Assembly (NCBI GenBank): GCA_021014325.1
Contig: CM037461.1
Location: forward strand, 10,259,501 to 10,323,500
Length of the DNA: 64,000 nucleotides
Direction: 5' to 3'
DNA from: Plazaster borealis
Lineage: Eukaryota; Echinodermata; Asteroidea; Forcipulatida; Labidiasteridae
The position numbers and the translations under genes were made by a program. Positions 57,063-64,000 of this stretch are shown here, piece after piece. The first letter of the stretch is position 1. Every line of letters starts with the position of its first letter. The notes below the pieces were generated by a model. That model ran no database searches and had not been told where the DNA came from. It saw only the letters and a list, made by a program, of their open reading frames with translations.

Positions 57063-57923
57063 GCTGACCTTTTGTTTCTTCCACACGATCGCCTGCCCAG
57101 GGGCCAAAAGATTTACAAATACGCCCTGACCGTAGTTGATGTTGCCAGCCGCTACAAAGAAGCTGAACCACTGACTTCAAAGGAATCCGCCGAGGTGGCT
57201 ACTGCTTTGTCCCGCATTTACAAGTGTGGACCTTTGAAGTGGCCGAAGCTGCTGCAGGTTGACCCTGGGCAGGAGTTTATGGGCTCCCAGACTCTGGAAA
57301 AACATGGTGTCAAAGTCCGACGGGGTGAAAAAGATTTGCATCGAGCGCAGGGCATCGTGGAAAGATTCAACCGAACTGTAGCAGAAAAGCTCTTTGGGCA
57401 TCAGTATGCAGTAGAGCTGCATCTCCCAGATGATGAGAGGTCAACTGAGTGGGTAGCACGACTTCCCGCCGTTGTCTTAGCTCTGAACACAGAGGTTATC
57501 AGATTGACGGAAAAAAAGCCCTCAGAAGCCATCAAGGCAAAATCAGTAAAACAAAAGCCCTCTACCATTGCAGACCGCCCTGTTGGTCTCAACGAGCAAA
57601 AGCTCCCCTCGGACTTGGGCATTCGGTACCTCTACCAGCCAGGTGAGCTGGAAAGTGGGCGACGTCGCGCAACTGACCCAGTATGGTCCCTCCGGGTGCA
57701 CCGGCTTGGGCATTCAGTCACTAAGCCCGGAGAGCCTATTCTTTATTATCTTATGAAAGATCGTGGGGTACCGGCACGTGGGTTTGTATGAGAAGAACTA
57801 CTTGTGTTGCCTCCCAACACCCAGGTGCCACCTGTTAAACTTTTGCTTACATCTCAGCGAAAATCTCGTTTTGTTTTCAAAATCTTTCGTAGACAAAAGA
57901 TTAAGATCCCTGTGTCCATAGGC
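57063..57923 (+). pseudogene. Maverick/Polinton integrase (retroviral-type), 5'-truncated
   Basis: Homology starts abruptly with ADLLFLPHDRLPRG, the first catalytic Asp strand; no ATG is present and the usual zinc-binding N-terminus is replaced by satellite. Core: ALTVVDVASRYKEAEPL, then LLQVDPGQEFMGS (second Asp) and HRAQGIVERFNRTVAEKL (Glu). The tail has RYLYQPGELESGRRRATDP, a SH3-like or chromo-like region typical of the family. A TGA at 57789-57791 interrupts at GFV*EELLVLPP; in relatives as I recall them this is Arg, fitting a CGA to TGA change. The frame then runs to TAG near 57923, converging on the polymerase gene. Confidence 0.88.
57884..57903. terminator. Hairpin between convergent integrase and polymerase genes
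   Basis: ATCTTTCGT-AG-ACAAAAGAT, a 9-bp stem with one mismatch and a 2-nt loop. The same motif recurs at 63405 between another convergent gene pair. A shared 3'-end or terminator function is inference. Confidence 0.45.
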
Positions 57924-59503
57924 TAGTGTGGTGACACCGTCTTCAGCTATCCACCTCTTTGTGTCCAAGGGGGAGAGTGATACCTTGTTCAGGTGCTGCC
58001 CGTATATTTTATGTCTCTCAGAACGCAGCACATCCATCCTGTGGCGGAAGGTCTTTTTTTGTGATAGAGCCTCTTTGTGCTTCACATGTCAAATTTGTTT
58101 TCTCACAACAGACTTTTTCACACCTTTAGCCTTCTTGATGTTATTTCCATCAGCCTCGAAAATAGAGTACATCTTAGGCCGCAGCCCCACATACTCGGGG
58201 TGCCCGGCGCACTCGTCCTTCATCTTACCCAATACCTTCTTGTTTACCGTGTTGTGGAGGTAGTGCTCTTTGGGGTAGTCAGATGTGTCGTACAGGTTAT
58301 GGTCCTCGGCTTTATCTTGGTACACATCCTCGGTCTGGATATTGAGGAGGAGGGAGTCTGTGTCTGTGTAAAGGAGCTGACACCGATCACCATACCGAGC
58401 CTTTATCTGATTATAACAAAAGTCGTACATGAGGTGCTTCGAGAGGTCGAGTATGCTCATACCCAGGTAGGCGGGTCGGTTGAGTACCAGGCGGCTCTTA
58501 TGGACCTGTATCGCTGCGAGGTTGTCATCAAAGATGTTTGCCTGAGCAAAGGCCGGGCTGGCAATCAGTCGCCTTAGCTTATCTTCTTCACCACTGCGCA
58601 CCAGCTTAACGTCGACCCTCTTGCGTAGGTTCTCCATCGTTTTCCCAAATACACTATTGTTCATGAGTTTGTAGAGGTTCTTTTCGAAGTCGCTGGTTGC
58701 CTCCTTTCGGAGCTCCGTGTTCATCCGGATGTAGGGTTCCATCCAAGCGCTCTGCTCAAAGCGAAGAGCTTGATGGATCTTTTTCAAGCGCATGCGGAGA
58801 GAGAGGTACAGCTGTAGGTTGCGATAGTGTAGCACATATTGTTCTTTATCGCGGAGATTGGGTACCAGCTTTTCAACCTCTGTTAGTGCTAATCTTTTGC
58901 CTGCGAAAGATTGAAGGTTGTGCTGATACTCAGACATCCACTCTCTCTGAACGACCATGCGCTCCGGTGCTAAGGGATAAGCGTTGTGTGCGCCGTGTAG
59001 CTCTACAGGGTACTCTAAGTCTACCGATAAGATGTAGCCCTCTAGACTGTCTGCTGGATGCTCTGTTAAATTTTTGTAGACAAAAGCTTGAGCTGCGGCT
59101 CCTCCACCCACTCAAAGCCGCCTTTAGGCAGCAACTGGCTCATTGCCCACCCATACAGGTTGTTAGCATCCAGGTAAGAAATGTATCTGTTCGGCTCGGT
59201 AGGGTTAAAAGCCCTCAACCAAAGGGTTGTTAGCTCTCGCAAAGCGCTTAGATACCATGGAGATACCACCTCGCATCCCCTTTACGATGAAGAGGTGCTG
59301 GTCATAGTCTGTGAGCAGTTTGAGTTTTACACCAGTCTTTTTGAGCAACGTGTCCCAAGAGAGGCCAGGACTGGTGTAGTAATGTGCGGGGTCCAAGTTG
59401 TACTGCCGCATGCAGGTCTTCCGGAAAGTCTCAAAGACAACTGCCAAAAGGAGCACGTCTGTGCGGTTGTAGAGGTCGTGGTAGTCTCCCATAGTGCGGC
59501 ATC

Positions 59504-59701
59504 CAAAGGTCTCCCACACCTTTTGCGCATGAATGTAGTTGGCCTCCCACACCTTTTGCGCGTAAACGTAGTCGGCCTTCCACACCTTTTGCTCATTAAC
59601 GTAGTCGGCCTCCCACACCTTTTGCGCATGAACGTAGTCGGCCTCCCACGCCTTTTGCATATGAACGTAGTCGGTCTTCAACATCTTTTGCGCATAAACG
59701 T
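59504..59701 (-). repeat. 33-bp in-frame minisatellite inside DNA polymerase B (6 units)
   Basis: Six 33-bp units encode YVHAQKVWEAD-type 11-residue repeats between EYIRETD and TFGCRTMGDYHD. In related polymerases, as I recall them, the YxHAQKVW stretch occurs once, just before Exo III (GDYHDLY). The array keeps the frame, and the changes are mostly single bases. Confidence 0.9.
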
Positions 59702-61764
59702 AGTCGGTCTCCCTAATGTACTCGTCGGACAGCTTGCTGTAGAAAGCTTCCTTCGGAGGGAGACCTGGCTCTTCAAACCTTTCCCAAGAGTCCATGTACT
59801 CGTACGGGTAGACACCCTTGCCCAACAAAAGATTGCGCCTTTCTTTACATGGCTCGTACTGAGCTGTTATTTGGAAGGACTCTTGCCGGTTGGCTGCTAC
59901 TAACTTGTCAAGAGAGAACAGCAAGAACTGGACGCTGTCAATAAATCGGAGCTGACCGAGGGAGAAGCTGATGTATTTCTCAGTGTTGTTTGGGATGCCG
60001 AAAATGTTACCCTCTACCTTGGAAATAGCCTGCATCAAGAGGTGAGAATCATAGCCCCGCAAATTGTGGAAGACCACTGGTATGGTTGTGGTTTTAGGGC
60101 TCAGCGGCAGCTTCAGGTTGCAGGCGTTGTGTGCGCCACCTCTATATTTTCCAGTGATATGACAGTGGTCGCGAACAGTATCCCCATCAAGTGGTTTCTC
60201 ACACACGTGGCAGGTGGTAGCTGTCTTAAAAGCCCGCCGGTCTTTAGGGGTCATCTTCATTGCTTCAGGTTTGGCTAGCACCGCTTTGATCTTTCGCTTC
60301 TCATCCTGGATTGCCTTTAAGAAGTGCTCCGCCACGTCATGTCCTCGGTATTCTACGGGTAGTTCTGCCTGTCCATCGCAGCGAACGACTACATAGCAAT
60401 AGCTACAAGTCTTGTGGTGCTGCGTCTTCCGAGTGTTGCTCTTTGTGGGGTCAAGCTCGGGCCCCTCTACCTTTGTAGTTAGAGCCCTAAAGTCGGCGTA
60501 GATAATAAAAGGGGCGGAAAACTGCTTGTGGTAGTTATGAAAGGTCAGCTTATTTTTTCCCTCTTCTGGCATCTCTTGCCTCACTGCCGTCTGACCGATC
60601 CCACAGCATTCAGGCGTGTGAGCTTCTAGGAGGTCTTCTATCGAGTACCCATGGAGACATCTCTCACAAAAGTGCTTACGATGCTGGTGCTTGTTTTCTT
60701 GGTAGAGAAGACGGTTTAGGTTTTTGACCCAAGTGTAGTGAAACTTGCCTGCATTCTCAATCAGCAAGAGGTTAATCCTTAGCATGTCCATGGGCTGTTT
60801 GCTTAGCCCGTGGACGATAACATCCTTATCCCAGCCAAATATGTTGATAGCTGGGTTGTTTGTTTTTCAACCTTCTGGATCTGAGAGTAGGGAGTAGGAG
60901 CCTCGATCCCCGTGAAATCTAGACCATCATTAGTGGGATATTGGGAAGGCCTATCCGTGTTGGCTCTGACAGAGAAGAAAGCAGACCGTAAGGACCATCT
61001 CAGGCAGTGATCGTCTTTGTTCTTTACGTTGATGACCGCCTTCTTGCTTCTCACCGCTGCGGGCAGTGGAATGTAAGAGCTGCCCCTCAGGGGATGGTAC
61101 CGAGCAATGTTAAGCCACAGCATCTCCACTCGGTCAACCATCCACCCCGAGCCCCTTTGAGTAAATTTTCAAGCGTCTCCTGGATGCGGGGGAAAGCCCT
61201 GTCTAGTGCCTCATAAATATCGTTAGCCTGCAAAACAGACTCTTGGTTGTGGCGGAGCACGGGATCAGTGTATTCCTCACTCCCATCAGGGTTGTCTTTC
61301 CGAAGTTTAAGCTTGAGAGCCAGCTGAAACTTAATACCGTTAAGAGCTTTAAGCTCTTCCTCAAGTTTTTGGTAAATCTGGGGGCGCACGTTGTCCAAAA
61401 AAGCTCTAGGGTCTGCGCTAAGGAGATGCCCTTTAGGTACGAACATCTCCCAACCCCGCAGATATCTCCCGACGGCCCGTGGGGTCTGCCTAAAGACTAG
61501 CTCATCCGTCTCTTTATGTTTATACAGCTAGAGTCCTAGTTCTAGAGTCTCATTCTGGTAGTCTTGGACCGTTCTAAACATTTTTGAAGTACTTGTCATT
61601 TATAATAGTTACAGTATAACCTACAATGTATTTCTCTAATAGGGAGTCATTAACTCACAAAACTTAAATTTCTCTATCAACAGTAGAGAGCACGAGTTTT
61701 GCTAGTAATAATATAACCTACAACACACATATCTCTAATTGGGTGTTCATTTACAAAACTTAGG

Positions 61765-63090
61765 GGATTTCCCATGCACATTGCGCAATAAATTGGGAAT
61801 TCCCCTAAAGATAAAAAACCATTTTAAATGGTTTTTTTATCTTTCATAATTGTTGATGTTTTTTATATTTCGATTTTTTTTCTCGAATTAGTGGGTGGGT
61901 GGGTCAAGGTAAATAATTGAAAATCGAAATTCACTTTTCATTAAAAAAAAAAACCCAAAAACTGGAAAAAGCTGGACCATTTGACTTGCCTGCGTACCAG
62001 CGTTCCTATGCGCGTGATGACCCGAGGTACAATGTGTACACGTGCATTATAATTTGTACAGCGGATGAATTGGCTTTTCTATTTTACTTGCAGCGGTTTT
62101 TCTCGAATTAGTGGGTGGGTGGGTCAAGGTAAATATTTGAAAATCGAAATTCACTTTTCATTAAAAAAAAACCCCCAAAAACCGGAAAAAGCTGGACCGT
62201 TTGACTTGCCTGCGTACCAGCGTTCCTATGCGCGTGATGACCCGAGGTACAATGTGTACACGTACATTATAATTTGTACAGCGGATGAATTGACTTTTCT
62301 ATTTTACTTGCAGCGGTCGAGTTGGACAACGAACGTGTTGGACAACAGACGAGTTGAGCTTTTAAATTGAAAGCACAACTGTCGAGTTAGTACAACGATC
62401 AAGTTGGTAAACGGTCGAGTTGGTCGGAATCGAGTTGGCAAGCGGTGGTCGAGCAGGCATGTGAGACCTCCGCGTCCAACATCGATCATCAAGCAGCAAG
62501 TAATTTTACTGCACAACACTCTCACACAGAGGGGGAACCTGGCATCGGGAAGCACTTTAAGTTTGCCTGTATAATCATATATCGCGGAACCACAAGGCGT
62601 GCATGAAAAAACGGCACGTTAACAATAAATTGCGGCCTGGCAGCTGGCCCGATATGCGGCTTGCGGTCTTCCATGAATACTTGGGCGCTGGGTAGGGAAA
62701 CACGCAACTCGAATTCCAGGGTGAGAAGACGTGCGGTGGAGTCTAATTTGAACCTTGTTCCTGTATTTTTTTATGCAAAATTATAACCTCGTACTCATAA
62801 ACACATCGCTCTCGCCGCAATTTTTTTCCCAATGTGCGTCGTCGACCGACCGTTAAATCACAAAGATTTCATTGCAAAAGAAGTTCTGTAAAACCGATCC
62901 TCAAATTACGAATCCATGAAAGTTGCTGTTGATGAAAACATTTGCAAGTACATGTACAATGCAATTTTTAATACTGCATAACAAATCAATTTTTTTATAA
63001 TCGAAATTAGGGGTGGGTGGGTGGGTCAAAAAACTTGGGAAAAAAATCGAAATTTAAAAAACATCGACAATTATGAATGGCCCCTTAGAC
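61765..63090. mobile_element. Element with inverted ends (TCATAATTGT.GATGTTTTTTA)
   Basis: Left TTCATAATTGTTGATGTTTTTTATATTTCG (61833-61871) and right its reverse complement ATCGAAATTTAAAAAACATCGACAATTATGAATGGCCCC (63047-63086), each followed inward by GGGTGGGTGGGTCAA. Two hairpins lie at the left end: CTTAGGGGATTTCCCA...TGGGAATTCCCCTAAAG and AAAAAACCATTTTAAATGGT. Contains a 220-bp tandem duplication; no transposase. Confidence 0.6.
61881..62320 (+). repeat. 220-bp tandem duplication
   Basis: TCTCGAATTAGTGGGTGGGT begins both copies (61881 and 62101); they differ at only a handful of bases through TTTTACTTGCAGCGGT. Lies within the inverted-end element. Confidence 0.95.
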
Positions 63091-63390
63091 ATAAATGCAT
63101 ACCTAAGATATTCAATCTGCGAAATGAAAGGACTAAATGTTTGTGCTTGGGTTAAAGTTGGTGAAGTTAATCTCTGTAATAGGAGCTGCTGCGGTAAATA
63201 TTGTAAGTACCACTTAGCAAAGATCTGTAAAGGTAGAAAGATTTCAATACCCTGTAAATCTTGTGGTAATGGAGTTCAGAGTGAAATACAGCTATGCCAA
63301 AACTGTGGCCGAGATAAAATAAGACTTAGGTACATAGCTCAACAAAAAAAAGCTAAACAACAATTTTCGTTGGTGTTGTCACAGCTCTAA
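63073..63390 (+). CDS. Small Cys-rich protein, 105 aa, unrecognised
   Basis: Cysteines pair as zinc-ribbon-like knuckles: CNRSCCGKYCKYH, then CKSCGNGVQSEIQLCQNCGR, followed by a basic tail (QQKKAKQQ). It could be a Maverick accessory protein from its position, or a gene of another element. The ATG at 63073 lies inside the inverted end of the element at 61765-63090 (ATGAATGGCCCCTTA), so the true start may be the Met at residue 18 (63124, MKGLNVCAW) or a lost upstream exon. It converges on the next gene with 32 nt between stop codons. Confidence 0.55.
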   Translation: MNGPLDINAYLRYSICEMKGLNVCAWVKVGEVNLCNRSCCGKYCKYHLAKICKGRKISIPCKSCGNGVQSEIQLCQNCGRDKIRLRYIAQQKKAKQQFSLVLSQL

Positions 63391-63404
63391 GCCAGTGTTC
63401 ATCA

Positions 63405-63424
63405 ACTTTCGTAGACGAAAGTTA
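63405..63424. terminator. Perfect hairpin between convergent small ORFs
   Basis: AACTTTCGT-AG-ACGAAAGTT: 9-bp perfect stem, 2-nt loop, overlapping the stop of the minus-strand ORF (63422). Near-identical to the one at 57884 and a looser one at 63736-63754 (AACTTTAGTAGACAAAGTT). Confidence 0.5.
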
Positions 63425-63712
63425 TATCACAGTTTTTATTCTGCAGTGTGCCGGGCAAATCTTCTTGTGCCTCCACAAGGAGAAGCTGCAGCTCAGCTCC
63501 CCACCACAATCCACACATACGTATTGCCGAGGTTCTTGTAAGCAAGGTGTCTTACGGTTCTCCAGGTGTCTCTTCAGGTTGTAGTACCTCTTAAAAAATC
63601 GGTGGCACTTATCACACTCCATTGTGTATACAGGTGCAGTGTATATGTCTAATTGTATATACAAATGAGGCGTTAAGGTTGGGGGTCGCTGGCTGTGGGT
63701 CGAGCTCGCCAA
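63422..63712 (-). CDS. C2H2 zinc-finger small protein, up to 96 aa
   Basis: From MECDKCHRFF (ATG at 63622) the frame gives a C2H2 finger CDKCHRFFKRYYNLKRHLENRK, a second CxxC...H pattern CVDCGGELSCSFSLWRHKKICP, and a short tail. The frame extends 30 codons upstream to ATG 63712 (MASSTHSQRPP), which is low-complexity; the shorter start fits better, with TTGTATATACAA about 25 bp upstream as a TATA-like element. Position at the end of a Maverick fits a small accessory protein. Family not recognised. Confidence 0.55.
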   Translation of the reverse strand: MASSTHSQRPPTLTPHLYIQLDIYTAPVYTMECDKCHRFFKRYYNLKRHLENRKTPCLQEPRQYVCVDCGGELSCSFSLWRHKKICPAHCRIKTVI

Positions 63713-63749
63713 GAGAGCTGGGCGAGCCCTATTTAAACTTTAGTAGACA

Positions 63750-63935
63750 AAGTTAACCCCATGTGCTCTACTTGTATATACTCCAAACCAAAAATAGTCC
63801 AAAACCCATGTGCTCTGTTTAACCCAAAAGAGCAAGGGTAGGTGAGCCAGAACCCCCATGTGCTCTATTGATATATACCCCAACCCAAAAGAGCACGAGT
63901 AGGTGAGCCAGAACCGCCCTATTACTAACTACTTA
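63750..63935 (+). repeat. About 75-bp tandem repeat, 2.5 copies
   Basis: CCATGTGCTCTACTTGTATA, CCATGTGCTCTGTTTAACCC and CCATGTGCTCTATTGATATA begin units, with AAAAGAGCA.G.GTAGGTGAGCCAGAACC shared by the last two. Lies upstream of the zinc-finger ORF and may be a promoter-linked or terminal repeat. Confidence 0.8.
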
Positions 63936-64000
63936 ACTAACTTGGACTTTAACTTTGAGTTTTCTTTGCAGCGGGCCTTTTTTTCCTGGAATTTGTGGAC

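Larger units (their letters stand above)
57798..61526 (-). pseudogene. Maverick/Polinton protein-primed DNA polymerase B
   Basis: Reads leftward from about 61526. N-terminal region (YLRGWEMFVPKGH, GSGWMVDRVEMLWLNI), zinc-knuckle-like CERCLHGYSIED, exonuclease motifs FIIYADFRALT (Exo I), LRGYDSHLLM (Exo II) and YNRTDVLLLA (Exo III), a six-fold 11-residue repeat, then polymerase motifs DANNLYGWAM (A), [13 protein letters not shown] (B) and LLYTDTDSL (C), and C-terminal TLAYGHRDL. Four frameshifts (near 61155, 60865, 59207 and 59095) and a TGA at 58089-58091 make it dead. Exo I has Arg where D-x-E normally has Glu. All polymerase aspartates survive. Confidence 0.92.

Noticed and set aside
59181..59903. 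Plus-strand 240-aa ORF with LPHLLRMNVVG repeats
   Set aside because: Antisense of the polymerase minisatellite; homology is clearly on the minus strand.

Overview
This is eukaryotic genomic DNA: spliced genes with GT/AG introns, SINEs with a tRNA-like head, a LINE fragment, LTR elements, a Maverick/Polinton and a Helitron, and no bacterial signals. The mix of repeat families (a short-LTR gypsy element, GGGCCCAATTT-type MITEs, SINEs ending in an AAGCGCTATATAAG-like tail, OTU-bearing Helitrons) suggests a marine invertebrate deuterostome, perhaps an echinoderm. That taxonomic guess is inference from repeat style only.

Layout. 1-7.8 kb (minus strand) is a large OTU-bearing Helitron cut by the left window edge. 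It has one ORF with PHD, C76-like peptidase and OTU domains, and a second with a HUH Rep region broken by one TGA. 7.8-14.7 kb is non-coding with SINEs, MITEs and inverted-repeat elements. 14.77-17.25 kb (minus) holds the one gene I can splice to a complete frame: six coding exons, 286 aa, RPA-like OB-fold. 20.1-23.46 kb holds two related repeat blocks with internal tandem arrays and Helitron-like 3' hairpins ending in CTAG. 23.46-26.2 kb is a gypsy gag-protease remnant and a LINE reverse-transcriptase tail. 26.2-27.2 kb is a tandem repeat split by a 429-bp foldback element whose empty site is kept in the next repeat copy. 27.4-29.85 kb is a decayed tyrosine-recombinase (Crypton-like) gene.

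30-43 kb is mostly AT-rich non-coding DNA with transposon scraps, a 700-bp tandem repeat and the two last exons of a second recombinase-type gene. 43.56-49.24 kb is a complete gypsy element (157-bp LTRs with one mismatch, 5-bp target duplication) that carries two in-frame stops and a reverse-transcriptase deletion. 51.0-57.06 kb is a 70-bp-monomer satellite interrupted by a 4.36-kb element with terminal inverted repeats. 57.06-63.7 kb is a degraded Maverick/Polinton with convergent integrase and protein-primed DNA polymerase B; the polymerase carries an 11-residue repeat expanded six-fold. Two small zinc-binding ORFs lie at the right edge.

Overall this is a transposon graveyard around at most one or two host-like genes. 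Most coding content is transposase, polymerase, protease and integrase; the OB-fold gene is the main exception.
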